Source: Cheilinus undulatus (taxonomy: Eukaryota > Chordata > Actinopteri > Labriformes > Labridae). From it: 64,000 bases of DNA. Every line of letters begins with the position of its first letter. The first letter of the stretch is position 1. Where the stretch lies: positions 25,340,329 to 25,404,328 of the forward strand of contig NC_054877.1 of NCBI RefSeq assembly GCF_018320785.1. The letters run 5' to 3'. This document shows positions 22,690-37,500 of the stretch, piece by piece. Position numbers and translations under genes: made by a program. The notes under the pieces are model-generated. The model did not search any database. It saw nothing but the letters and a program-made list of their open reading frames with translations, and was not told where the DNA came from.

Positions 22690-25310
22690 TCTTTGGAGTG
22701 TTTATAAGACTCAGCCTCAGTCAAGCATACACATCATAATTGTGCAAATTAAAGGTTAGAATAATTGGAAGCTATGATAATGTCTACAACATAAAAACAT
22801 CTAAAAAGGCAGCTAGTGTTTGTATAAAGTTACAAAGACTTCAATTTGCTTTGTGAGTTTCCTCACAGGCCATTCTTTGACTTAATGTCACCAGGGCAAA
22901 CACATAGCACTGATTCATCTTGATAAGTACCCACACATAATGAGTCCTCTTCAATCTGTTGTTTTCTTCACATTTTAAAACTGCTGCATCAGCCTGGCAT
23001 ATGTAAAACCTGAGACGTATCTCTGTGGTTAACTATCTGTTAACTTCAAAGCAAAGACGCGGCTTTGGTTTCATAATGATGCCCTGCAAACTGTCGAGAC
23101 GTTGTAAGTTTCAGGACAGATAGACGGCATGGAAGTCAGGCATACACATGGGCACATCCTCTTGCAAGGATTTTACTCATAAATATTCATATGGTTGTTT
23201 AAAACTTTAATAGATTTGCATTATTTGACAGAGAAGTCGAAAGAACATGTCAAAATATGCAACTCAGTCCAAACTCTGCAGTTAAACCAAAGCGACTGTC
23301 AAATAGGGGGAAATAACAGTAATGAAATAACACTGATAACCATCTTCATGCAGCAAAATGAGTGCTAGTGCAACATGAAAGTATTAGTTGATGTAATGCA
23401 TTTATACCACAACACCACAACGCCTTCCTGTTCTTTCAGTTATAGAAAGACAACACTTATTCTGCACATTGTAAACAGTATTTGAGGACTGTTTTGACAC
23501 CTTCCACCAAGACATGCCCCTGTTTAACATCACGGTAAGACAGAGAAGCTTCAGTGTAGACATTATTTACATATTACACAAATGTCCTCCTGTGCATAAA
23601 CATACGTGAAAACAGTCTCATCTACGGTCCTTGTTGAAAAGACAGTCTGCAGAGAAGTGTGTTTTACAATTTTGACAAAATTATTGCACTTCATATAAAA
23701 AATACAAATAAATTAAAAGAGAATATAAAATTGTACCAACACAGTTATTCACGTACAGTATAAACTCATATATACACTTTGTTAAAATTAAATAAGCGAA
23801 CACAGCCAGACAATCTGCATTTCTAAACTTTCAGGTGACTTTTTCATGAATCTGGGCCCTAATTTTGTTGGGTCAGCTTTAAGAGCTTTGAAGTTTAGTG
23901 CTGGAAAATATTTTGAAGAAGTTCATAATTAAGATAATGAAATGGAATTCAAGTATGTAAAGGTAGAGCATTGTACCACTCATCTGAATTTAAAGTATTA
24001 TTTTCTGTAGTAATACATTATGTAGTCTCTTTCCAAATGAAATTGTTAAGGATATAAATGTCAAAAATCCCATTTTAAGCAAGGAAAATATATATTAATT
24101 TACCAGTTTATTGTTGTATATAATCTAAAATTTGTTTATACCAGAATATGATTCTACAGTTATTTATTTATCAATGATATTTGTATTAAAAGCTATATAT
24201 TTCTATTAAGCAAAAATGACAGGAAGAGCGAAACCAAGAAGCAATCAGATCCAGACTTACAGTGCTTTCACAAAGTATTCACTTTTGATGTTGAAGCCTG
24301 ATGCTACTGTCATTTCAATTAATTTTTATACTCAATCTAATCTCATTACCCAATCATGAAAAAGTTAAAGTAGAATCTCAATTTTTCTTTTTCAAATTTA
24401 TGAAAATAAAAAACCTGAAATATCACATTTACTTAGGGTTATCCTGACCCTCCACGAATTGCAAAAACACTTGAAATTCCACTCACTTGATTAGAGTCCA
24501 CCTGTGCTAAAATATATCAATTGAACATGATTTGGAAAGACAAACGCCTGACAATAAATATCAGAAAAAAAACCTCTAAGTCACTGAAAATCCTCCAGAG
24601 TTTAGTTAAATCCACCACAAAGAAATGGAAGGAAAATGGCACATATGTAAATCTGCCTTCATCAGGCCGTCCTCACACACTGACTGTGCAAGAAGGAGAC
24701 TAGAGAGAAAGGACACCTATGACTACTCAAGCTTCAGCACCTGAGGTGACCGAGTCTCTGCATACAACAACAGTTGCAGGGGGTTTTCACCAGTCAAAGC
24801 TTAATGACAAGCATGTTTTTCTGTTAATTTAACTTGTATAAGAGGTTTTCCGGTGCATTTGTTGTGTCTACCCTGTCCAGTTAGTCCTTAAAGTATCCAC
24901 CTCTTAAATGGTTGTTTTGATCCAAATGAGTGCCTGTTTCATATCTTTGTCTTGACTTCTTTACGCACACCATGCATGTGAGCCTCCATCAGTCAACTAT
25001 TACTGCTCAAGTGTAAACCCCTGTTTAGTTGATTTCCTTCTGCTACTTACATGAAGGTGTCACAGCTGTCTGAGTAGAGACTTCAGCGTCCTGTTTCTGG
25101 ACCACACGTCTCGGTGTTTATCAGATCTTCCTCTTTAACTGCAATTGAGTTTCATTCTCAGTGCTGTGGTTAGGAGGTCGACCTCTTACCTTCATACTCT
25201 CAGTGCAAACCCTGGTTCCAGTCAGCTGATGGAAACAGAAATGGTTCTTCTCTATAGCAACAGCTCTCTTGAGACACATTTTCATACACTTGATTGTCTT
25301 TGTGTGGCGT
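22690..25310. other. Intergenic region between itm2c and gpr55
   Basis: The two genes converge here. The stretch is AT-rich; the only structured item I see is a Tc1 remnant at 24.26-24.8 kb. The gpr55 3' UTR must begin at the right edge, but its poly(A) site is not obvious. Confidence 0.5.
24260..24810 (+). mobile_element. Tc1/mariner remnant
   Basis: It begins after TA with CAGTGCTTTCACAAAGTATTC, a Tc1-type terminus. The internal reading WKENGTYVNLPSSGRPH corresponds to the end of the Tc1 transposase DNA-binding domain. Only the 5' part is present; the catalytic domain and right terminus are missing, so the right limit is approximate. Confidence 0.7.
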
Positions 25311-28120
25311 TCAGACCTCTGAGGTGCTGAAGGTTGCTCTTCTTTGGCCGATCATTGACAGCCTGAAGGTATGTTTGGTGCTCCTCACCTCGTGAGCGAT
25401 GAAGTAGTAGCATACAGCGTCCAGACAGCAGGTGATGTTGGACAGGCACATGGCTGTCTGTATGAACAGGCTGATCCTGATCTTATTTTCACAGTCTGCT
25501 ATCACACCTTGATGCACCTGCAGTTAAGAGAAGGGTAAGATGGATAAAACAGTGAGTTATTTTCAGTTTTGATTAAGAAATATGAGAATAATGCCAAGTA
25601 TGTTAGACTGATCATAACTACCTTATAAATGCTCCAGTTTTATTATTTCAGCCGTACATAAAGATAAAGATATTACACATTTATTGATCTCCCATTGGGA
25701 GAATTTGTTTTTTACAACAGCTCACATTAGCGGGCAATATATAAAGTAGTAAAGTGAAGAAAAAGTGTGTCTTTGATTCTTAGGTACAAGAGACCAAAAG
25801 GCAATAGTAATATATACATACAACATTTTCACAGGTTTGCTTATGAAAGACTGAGCCCTGAATCTAAGAAAAGCACACATCCTGTGTATCATATCGATGC
25901 GAAAGTGGGGCTATTACATAGTAAAATTACACCAGTAAAAATAATAAGAGTAACATTAATAATTTACATGTAGTTCAGGATTAAAGAAAAAAATTGCACA
26001 CTTTAGGTAGGTTCCATGTTTTGTACTTATACAAACAATTACCTATGCATGTTGGTAAAAGTGTCTGATTAATATCTAAATAATTTAACTTTTTAATTTT
26101 TAAAATCAGTTTTATTTTCCTTGTAGCATGAAAATAAACACTCCAATTTGTCGTTTTCTTCGAATTAAATAGTATAAAAAAAAGTAAAAATTAATTGAAG
26201 CAGTAGACACCAGCATTATTGTAGCCTTGCAGTCTTGTCCTGGTTTCCATTTTCGGTGAGATTAGTCATTTGTTTAATTTCGAGTTAAAAAAAGAAAATC
26301 ATATGAAAGGCAGTCATACTCTTTACAATGGGAACCTGATGTACTGGCACATCCAAGAAACAATCCTTTCTTTTTAATATTTGAAAATGGAATTGTATTC
26401 ATGGTATGCATTTGTGACATTATTCCCTGTCTTAAGTTGTAGATCTTGTAAAAGATTCAAGTCTTTCACATTGTATGTTAAAACAAACAATTTCCAATTT
26501 CCTCTACGTTTGAAAAAAATAATAGTACTATGGCTCAAACCCTTTACTTCTTGAGCACAGATAAATGCTGAGTTTTGGCGATCAGAAATAAATGTAAATT
26601 AAAAAATATAAATGCTGTTAGATTATATCAATAACATGCATTTAAAAACTCCAAAACAGCTGAAGACATTGACCTTTAACCCCTATAACTACAGCACTGT
26701 AAGATCAAACAGTAGAAGGTGGTTAAAAGAATTGAGTTTACTTAAGAATCCGAAGCAGTGAATCCAATTCTATTTTCTGAGTTGATTGAACTAATTTTTT
26801 TGTTTTAAGTTTACAGTACCCAATTTAAGTATTTTGTCGTTGTACTCAAATTATTCGATTATCATCCCTTAATCTGCATAGTTTTCCCAGAATGCTTTTG
26901 GCCATTTAACCCTTTTGCACCATGAGTGAAGTTGCCAACTTAAAGAGGTCCTGTCTGTAGAGGGCAACATCATAGTCAGTGTGTCAAACTTCATGAGACA
27001 TCAGGTTGCTTTATTTATAATTTAAAGCCCCTGCAAGGGATGTTTAGTTTTTGGTTGATTATGACTCCCCTTGTGGTCAAAGTTATTTTTTTCTCTTATG
27101 ATCTTTGCAGGAGGTTTTTTCTGGGGAAAAAAGTGGACTACTGCTTCTCTCTGAATGTAAATCATATCACTAAAGGTGAACCCTTGCTGGCTTTGGGAAA
27201 TATAAAAGAAAAGTGTGCAGTGTGCTGTTAATGACTTTGTTTGACACCTACACCGTGGTAAAGTTTTTAGCCATTATAAATAACAATTTAGAAATATTCA
27301 TTCTGGTCTCAGATGGACTTGTTTGCTTTTTTTGCCCATTAAGAGGCATCAATAATAATTTCAGTCAACATTAACGTTCAGTTGATCTCACCAGAAACTG
27401 CAGCAGGATGGCCAGGTGGCTGGGGGTGAAGGGTAACAGAAAAGCGCTCAGGCTGCTGTAGATGATCTTTACACAGGCCTGGCTCTGTGAGCTCTGCTTT
27501 CCGGACTTCGTTAGAGCCCAGATAGTCTGAGCCGAGCAGTAAATCACTACCAGTGCTGGCAGCAGGAAGCCAAACACCTGCAGGCAGATGATCACTGAGG
27601 GCCTCCAGCTTGTTTCTGAAAACTGGTGGAAGCAGTGGAAGTCTGCCTCCTCAGCCCTCCTGAAGCGATAGATGGTAGGAGAGATCACGGTCACCACCAG
27701 CAGCCAGACCCCAATGCAGGTCCCCAGAGCAGCTTTGGGTGAACGCAGTTGCTTGGCTTTGAACGGGTGACAGATGGCTATCCAGCGGTCCACTGCTATA
27801 CACATGATAGTGTAGATGCTGCCATATATCCCAACAAAATACAGGGTTTCCAGAACTGAACAGAGGAGCTGGAAGTTTGCAGGCCAGCGGTGGTTTGTGG
27901 CATGCATTTTGAAAGGAAGAGGAAGGAGGAGAAGCAAGTCCATCAGAGCCAGGCTGGTCATGTATATCATTGACTCTGTCCATTTCCGCAGAACCACACA
28001 GAACACAAATAGAGCTGCAATGTTGAGAATCAGCCCAGAGATGAAGACAGGGATGTAAATAACCAGCTCCAAATATTTCATCATATGGTCCACATCTTCA
28101 AATGAACAGTTGGCTGCCAT
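25311..28120 (-). CDS. gpr55: GPR55-type class A G protein-coupled receptor
   Basis: GPR55 is a plasma-membrane receptor for lysophosphatidylinositol. Two coding exons: 28120-27392 and 25517-25311, both boundaries phase 0, giving 311 residues (human 319). The start MAANCSFEDVDHMM is chosen because it aligns with the short GPR55 N-terminus; 22 further in-frame codons upstream appear to be 5' UTR and intron. Seven helices are visible: TM1 with N in LILNIAAL, TM2 with D in SLALMDLLLLLPLPFKM, and TM3 with CSVLE and DRWIAICHP (DRW in place of DRY). TM5 carries VFGFLLPALV, TM6 LLPFTPSHLAILLQFL, and TM7 has DAVCYYF in place of NPxxY, as in human GPR55. The intron separates TM6 from TM7. A non-coding first exon ends at 28728 (GAG|GTAAGAG) and joins an acceptor at 28149. 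Its place next to itm2c matches human 2q37. Fish often carry duplicates, so this could be gpr55a. Confidence 0.88.
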
Positions 28121-28727
28121 GCTGTTACTGGAGGAAAAGCTCTTTCTGTCTGAATATAAAACAAATATAAATGGTGTCAGAGTCAATCAGTGTTTCCTGT
28201 TGTTTCTCTTTGTTCTCACGCGGAAACATGGGAGATATGCAAATGACAAGCCACATAAAACCTTTTAGGTATGTAGGCTCATAAGATCAGAACACATACT
28301 TTTGTGTGTGCCCTTTTTAATGTAAAGACCAAATACAGAAAGACAATGTGCTGTATGAGTGAGTAATCTATAGAAAATTATTTCTTATTGCTTTGAATTA
28401 AATATTTAGATCCAATAACTTCCAAACAAAGTAAACACATTGCGTGGGTGTTTGATCTTTTCTGTGTGCCTAGTTTTAAATAAACACCAACAAATGATCC
28501 CACTTAAATTAAACCTATATCTTTAAGAAGAAACCAACATTGTAAATTGTTTGAATTTCTGCTTGAGATCCCCTCATTTTGGAGTATTTACAATTTAACT
28601 CAGGTCTGCAATTTGAACATTAACAAAAATACCAGTTCATGTTTACAACACTAACAAAGTCTGAACTGATCCTGTTTTAGTAATAAAAAATCTATCATAT
28701 GTAGAATAAATTTAGCCGCGCTCTTAC

Positions 28728-28800
28728 CTCTGGGATGCCAGTCTCTCTACTGAACATTTACTGTTTGTCTGACTGTCTGCTCTGTACCAGACACACTTCT
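28728..28800 (-). other. gpr55: gpr55 5' non-coding exon (upstream limit approximate)
   Basis: The minus strand has a consensus donor CAGAG|GTAAGAG ending an exon at 28728. A matching acceptor TTATATTCAG|ACAG at 28149 leaves 28 nt of leader before the ATG. No reading frame of note lies in it. The transcription start is not visible. Confidence 0.5.
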
Positions 28801-28920
28801 GCTTTCTCTGCCTTTGTCGTTTCATCACCACTTCCTGACTCCAGCCACATAACATGCATGTGTTTTATTGAGTGTGTTCCATGATATCAAACTCGAAGTT
28901 GATCAGCAGGTTTTAAAGGT

Positions 28921-28963
28921 TTAAAGTGAAGGGGCTCTGAATATTTTCTGAATGCACTGTATT
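28921..28963. repeat. Solo Tc1 terminal repeat
   Basis: AAGTGAAGGGGCTCTGAATATTTTCTGAATGCACTGTA matches the right terminus of the Tc1 element at 33-1224, but no partner end or interior is seen nearby. Confidence 0.6.
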
Positions 28964-29204
28964 TCACATTAATCTGGGCAACACCCCATAAATGGAGTTT
29001 GGTGGGAGCACAACCTTTCAAAAGAAAAAAACACTAGAAGGGTAATGAGACAAATGTTCAGTCCGTCATATTCACTTTGGGGAAATCAGTGCAACAAAAC
29101 ATACTGTATAGTTGGAGTGTGTCACCCTGAGTGTAAACTGTAGCCGCTATCATCGTTCACGGTCAGTGGAGCCAGCTTGTTGCTTTAACTCTCATTGAAG
29201 TCAG

Positions 29205-30603
<1,399 letters not shown>

Positions 30604-33600
30604 TACGCTTGAAGCTTTGCAAAATAGATCAGTCTGATGATAGACATTGAATCTGGCCAATTTATCAGCTTTGCTAAGTTTTTTAAAAATCTCATCCTGT
30701 CTTTTCACAGTCAACCTTATCAGCAACTGCAAACCTCTGCAGAGGAAATGTCAACACAGCCCGCCTCTGCAGCATGCCGTTAACCTTGTTTTCTGATGCC
30801 TACCAAATGGCAGCATTTACAGGAACTAAACATAACTTCACAGAAATGATCAGTATTCCCTGATTGACTTCTCTTATGTTGTTTGCTTCTATAGATAACA
30901 TCCAGGCATCAATGTAATTTTATTCTGTTTTGTAACTGTTTTAAAACTCCTCACAGGAGAGTAGAGCATCATACATCAAAATAAAAAAAGGACTTTGGAT
31001 TAGAAATCATGAAGAGCGGGGGTGCAGATAAACTCCCAGCAAGGTTTTGATATTAGCTCTTCATGGAAAAAAAAGAATACAACAAATCCTAAATTAAAGA
31101 GCAAATCCTAGCTGTGGAAAACATGAAATGAAATAAATGTGGTGTTGGCTGACATGTGAGGTTGATCATAAGTGTTGTGGTTTTATGTTTCCTCAGACTG
31201 GAAAATCCACCTCCACATAAGTCAGTATCTCAGTTGTGGTTGTTTACTGCATCTTATGGATGTTAATCATCAACTTTCTGTTGGGGGGTTAAAATTTTAT
31301 TTTTAACAATAGCTCAATGTGTTGACATAAATGAATGGTGAAATATGTCTGGTGAAAATGCTGTAAGCAGGTGACCTATTTTCGGGAGGTTTTTATGTTT
31401 TCAAGTCACAATCAATGGTTGTTTGTAGTTATTCTTATCTCTGCATTAAGATATCAATCCAACATTTATAACAGCCTTATAGGTGGATGACTCAATTGTA
31501 ATGATTTCTGTTATCATTTTTTGACTCAGTGGTCTGTAAAGGACGTGCTAGTTTTAAGTTTTCACTGTCCTTTCACTTTATATTGACCTGAAACTAAGGA
31601 GATAGATCCTGGAGAGTTTCCTGGTTTCTGATGGTGAGATGACTTGATTTGAAACATGAGCGCGCCCTCCCACACGCATCTTATCTGTAACACTAATCCT
31701 TTATTCATAGTGATGCTTTTAGAAGATAATTTAAATATGAATTGTCACCAGCCGGCAGTGAATATATAAAGTTCTGGGGTAAAAACATTTTTAGGACACT
31801 CTCTTTCAGGGATGACCATAGCCCTTTCATATGTGACCAGTAGCCACACTGCCACCTGCTGGTGTGACTGAATCAGGTCATCTTCTTAGATGAGACTTTT
31901 ATATTCACCTTCTCATGACTGTGGCATAGTTATGTTGATTTAAACAGAGTGGCATAATAAGAGGAATTAAAAGTAAATAGCCCTGTGAAAAATAATGCTT
32001 TTTTCCTAATAAGCATGAATATAGAAACAATAGAAAATGAAAATAATTGTGTCCACAGTGTTGACTCAGTGGTCATGAGTTTTTAAAAAACCACACATTA
32101 GTCACAATTGTTGGCATGTGATTTATGGTGTTTTTATTAGACTTTATTCTCAGGCAAATTAATTTGGTGATAAAGTTCAATGACAAAGAGTGAATGGCAG
32201 CTGAGAACATGCATTGAAGGAGAAAAACAATAAAACCTAAACCCAACCTTGACAATAACAAACAACTAAAACAAAACACTCATCCATTTTCTAAATTTAA
32301 ATTTCCTCTGTATGTAAGACCAAATACCAGCTATCATGTTTACATTCATTATAAAGGCCTTTTCTTGGGAAGAAGCTTGTACAAGTGACATAGGGAGACA
32401 TTTTTGAGGTTATTGTGGCTCATGTAGGCCATGGAGACACAAAACCACTCCTATATTTATTTTTTGTTTGTTGAGGGAAAATAGGATAAAGAAAAACAAG
32501 GGTACACTTCATTAGCAAATGAAAGCAAAAACATGCAGGACGCTTCATAGCTAACAGCAATTAAGCAACAAACAACTCACAGACTTTTAAAACCCTTTAG
32601 AGTAATAAGTAACAACTTTAAAAAGAGAAAGAAAAATACTAAAGCAAATAAAAAATGGACATGCTATGATTTCCACTGGAAGAGCCAGCCAGTTTCTAAC
32701 ATTGTGACTTCAGTCAACATTTGAACAAAAGATCACCATATTCACACGGCAGCCATGATCATGTGATGAAATGTTCAGGGTGGAAGCAAAAACACTGGTA
32801 ATTACAGTACACATGACAATCTTACACTGAAATTTTTTCCAAACTTATTAATTAGCATCAAGTAAATAAGTGATTAGAAATTCTGAAGACTTTCAGCCTT
32901 ACTTCATGTTAAAACAACATATTTGATAACCTCTTTCTGTCTGATTACTCCTTATGTTAGCACTGAAACATTTCCTAGCCAACGTTATGGTACGCTTTAT
33001 GGTTTACACATTAAGAAATGCAATTTGTAAATTCCTAGCTAACTATGAAGTTAGCCAAAAATATCAACCATTTAGACAGCTTACATATTGGCTTTTAGCT
33101 AACAGTAAAGTCAGCTGACTGTAATGTTAGCAAGATATATGGTTGGCTTGTTATTTATTTATGGTTATTATCACATTTTACAATGCATAGTCTGGCTATG
33201 CATTTACAAAAATCTCTTCTGCATTTTTAAAAACATTATAGCATCTACAGAGCAACTAAGCACTTTCAGTTCATGATGGGACATTTTAAATCTGGGGGCA
33301 TTTCTGGTAAAGCAAACTAGCAGGACAAAACCTACAGCCACATTACTCCTGCATGTGTATGATGTGCTCTAATGTCTGCCTTTCAGAACTGAAAAATAAA
33401 GAATTAAAAAAAAAAAAAAGAAAAAAAAAGCTTTCTAGGGCCCAGAATCATGGAGAGGCTCATGAACGTCATCCTATGGTCCATCCTAAATTAAAAAAAA
33501 AAAAAAAACCTTTATTTTACACCTAGCTACCCATTATTACTCGTGTCAGTCTATATAGCCTTGCTGAGCCCTGCAGCATTTTTTTGTTCACTCCAAATCT

Positions 33601-34541
33601 TAGTGGAGCCAGAACTAGGAGGTGGACATTAACCAGGGAGCTAGCCCTTATGCTAGACATGCATGTATTGGTACTGTAAAATGGATTCTGGGGAGGGCCA
33701 ATTTTCTGAGCATTTAAGGGGCCCGGTCATTTCTGTGGGTGGGCCTGGCATCTTCCATTTACTGATTTACTGAATTTCTACCATGTGTATCACCAAATAA
33801 CAGCAAACTATATCTAGGATGTGGCGTAATGGTCTAAAACTTATGGTGTGTTTTCGTTGATCTCGGAACTTGGAAATTTCAAGATGCCAGTGGGATCTGC
33901 ACCCTGTATAACGCCTGAACTTGGAATTCCAGCTTGGAAACATGAGCAACTTCAGCACAACGAGTTAGTAACTTGTGTAACTGGAACGTGGTCTACTCAG
34001 TGTGATGTCACTTCCAGCGAGGTAATGGAGCGCAGCATTAGATTATCTAACATGACAACATTCAACTAGAAGAACTAGAAGATGATCAGCTATCTTTGGT
34101 TTGAAATAAGGCCCGATGCTCCGAAACATTTTTGCAATCACTGCTTGTGTTGTATTATTAAGAAGCTGTAAGATGAAAATTTCAGTCCAATTCTATGCCT
34201 GCGTACAGTTTGTAACCTGAAAAAACAACCCGTCCACAATTTTTGATAACAGCAGAGGACAATGGCTGCCGTGCAATTTGGTCAATGACAGTGTGTTAAC
34301 AGGAGTAGCAAATATTACGACAAGGGACCTGCCACATTTTTTTCTATCTACAGAAAAGCAAGACAAAAATAAGGACTGAGTTAAGAGATAAGAGAAAAGA
34401 GATTACATCTAGAGGCAAAAGAGAAATGTTTCCGCACAATCACTTTTAGGCTTATAAATTCGCTCAAAAACACACAAACATGTACACAGTCACATACATA
34501 CCCACATGTACACACAAACACAAAAATGTGATTAATTCATT
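30604..34541. other. Intergenic region between gpr55 and snorc
   Basis: AT-rich DNA with poly(A) tracts (33.4-33.5 kb), scattered GCTAAC/GTTAGC words (33.0-33.15 kb) and a CA-rich microsatellite (34.46-34.53 kb). I see no exon or RNA gene. The snorc 3' UTR must lie at its right end; its poly(A) site is not clear. Confidence 0.5.
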
Positions 34542-37500
34542 CTAGGAGGCAGTGAACTTTCTCAGTGTGATAACGATCAGGGCGAGGAGTACTGATGCTC
34601 CCAGGAAGACTGCTATGACGATGGCTGTGATGGCCCCAGGCCCCAGCACTCCTGCATGCATATAAAGAGATAAAGTTTTATTTTGTTTAAACATGTTTAA
34701 CAGTTCTGTGGCTCTGGATGGTAGCTGACTTTTACCTTCCTCCTCATCCATGGTCTGGGAGTGTGTGACGTCCTCGTAGTCGAAGGTGAAAGATGGCTCT
34801 GTCATGTCGTGGAAAGGGTCTTTGGTGGTGACCTCGCTGGGTGGCTCTCCAGACGAGGTGTCCTGGTTGTCTCTGGATGTTAAGGCAGGGTCTGCAACTG
34901 TCTCTGCATACCAAGAAAAAAAAAACACTAACCACTTGTGCTTCTTTTAACATGGTCATCTAAGAGTGGAAACTGACAAGGACTGAAAGCGTGCACTATT
35001 GACTTACAACATGTTTTCTTAAGCCTGCAATTTAACTGATGAGGCACAGCTTTTGCTCTAATGGCTCTGTTTGATTTTCTCTGGGCACTGACGCCTTGAG
35101 CTGCATACATGGTTCTGTCTGTAATAACTCCAACAGCCTCGCTCTGTCTCCATGGGTTTAAGTCTCAGGCCTGGGTATAAGGATGTCTTTGTTGAGGATG
35201 GACATTTTGTCCCCTTGAAACACAAGTTTTGCCCAAGGGTCTAACCAAGCTTTTGTGTTGTCCAAAAATGTTCTGACCAATGTTCGGCAAATTATTTTTT
35301 AGAGTACACAGAAGGCTTGTAACTGAAGCAGTGATTAAACTCTTGCAGTTTCTCTTTCCCTCTTAAAGGATCCCCTGAAAGTCCCCTCATCTGTGCCTAG
35401 AGTTACCCTGGAGCTTTTCCTAATTCTGAAGGAGTCAGAGAAACAAATTTGCCTGCTGCTGCTCTTTTAAGAGACTAATCACATCTCCAACTTCATCTGT
35501 AGAAATGCTCCACTGAAGGAGAGCCATATAAAATGACTGAGATTTTTGTCATCTTGAGCTCAACAGCCAAGAGTTTTCCTTTTTTTAATCCAAAGAAAAA
35601 TAGGAAAAAATGTGATCCTCATCTTCACTGAGTAAACTAACTCTTCTTACACAAGCCCACCCACTCACTGGTTCACTTACCCTATCCTCCACTCTGCACA
35701 TACCAACAAAACCATAATCCAAACATATTTACACTTAGGTTATTTAATGCTGCATATTTACTTTGTAGCCTCCGATGCCCTCCATAAACTCTTTCACCCC
35801 TGTTTTACGTCTCTGATGTTAGTCTTGTTTTCCAAAGATGTTACATATCTCTGATAGCAAGAAAAGCATAGACAATGAGTAAGAATCCAGTGCATATGAT
35901 ATCATCTGATGTGTTTAACGGCAGCCTGTTTGGTGTGGTAGCTTGTAAATTCTGATGTGAGCTTTCTGATGCTGCTGTGTTGACTGAGTCGTATGCAGCT
36001 TCCTGTCCTGAAGCTGGCTGGACGTTTGGAGGCCTGGGCCTCCGTCCAGTTCAGCCATCAATGAGGCCTTCAGCCCAGGGCACAAAAGGCAGCTTGTGCG
36101 GTCATGCAGGGCGGCAGGCTGCAACCAGTAACAGCCGGCTAGGCCCAAACCAGGCACCGGCTGGGCACTACATGTCAAACAAACTTGTTTATTAAATAGT
36201 CCCTGTGTGTAAAAGGCTGTACCTTCTAGGCAGCTTGATTTAATAAGATGGCAAAAAATAAAAACATAATGTTTTCCGTTGGTGTTTGTTGCCACAAGGA
36301 GACGTTTACTTGAGCTTAAAATTTCTGTTTAATGGAATTAACATTACTGAGGCCAAAAAACGTACATTATCCAGCTTACAGCTAGCTTCTCAAATGCTGC
36401 TTTCTGATGTGCCTGGATACTAACACCCACAGCCCCATCAAACAATCTCAAACAGACCTGCTAGACTCTGTGCCATTTTATAACTTTTATCACTGATCAT
36501 TTTTCAAATTCATTAGCTTTAGACATTTTAGATTCATTTATTGTAGAAATGTATTGCAGTTATTTAACATTACTACTTAAAGTACTTCTAAGTTGGTGAG
36601 AGTTAACATATCCACTTAACATACATTTTATCTAGTTGTTTAACATAATTATATAACTATTCTAATTTTTAATTTTGCTTGTTTATCATCATTTGAAACA
36701 TTACTATTTTACACTGCCCAAAATTTTAGCCCGTTTTAACTGCTTATGGAAATCACAATTTAAGTTAATTATTTCCACAGCTAATTTGTTATGATCAAGT
36801 AACCTTTTTCTCTGTTAGCCCACCATTTAAGTGTGTTATTTTAACTGACCAAATGTTTTAAATGTCTGTAGGTCATTTGCTTATCAGTATTTTTTTTTTT
36901 TTTTCAGTTTCAGCGTTACTTATTCATCTTATTCCTGGGCACTCAAACGTAAATATGATTATGGGTGGAACTTCGGATGATATAGCCGAAGTTACATACA
37001 ATCTGTTTCTCCCAGTGGCTAACTATTGTGGCTAACCACCAACTATTTTGAAAAGAATAGCCTTCAATTTAACAAATACTGCCTTAATTTTTATTTTAAA
37101 TTGCACTTCTTTTTCATCATTTTCTGAAATGTCTGAGTTCTGGAACCTGCTGCTGCTGTCTGTTTGGTCGTACAATAATCAGATGAAGTTAAATGTGTAT
37201 CTTTAACAGCTGTGGAGTTGTAAAGATGCAGTTCGCTGTCTGAATGCATGAGGGATGGAATTCTTCAAAAAATTATATATAATATATTATATATAATTTT
37301 AGATTCAGCAACCTGAAATTGTGACTATGTGAATTAGGCTAATTGATAAAAACATATTGAAAAGTAGATTAGTTAATTTCAGAATATCCACTCTTACACT
37401 CTTCTTCTGCTTTTATCCTTTGCTATTATTCCTGCATTTGCATATGAAGACATAACATTTTCTGCTTTTAGAATTTTGAAAAAAATCAAAAATATCCATT

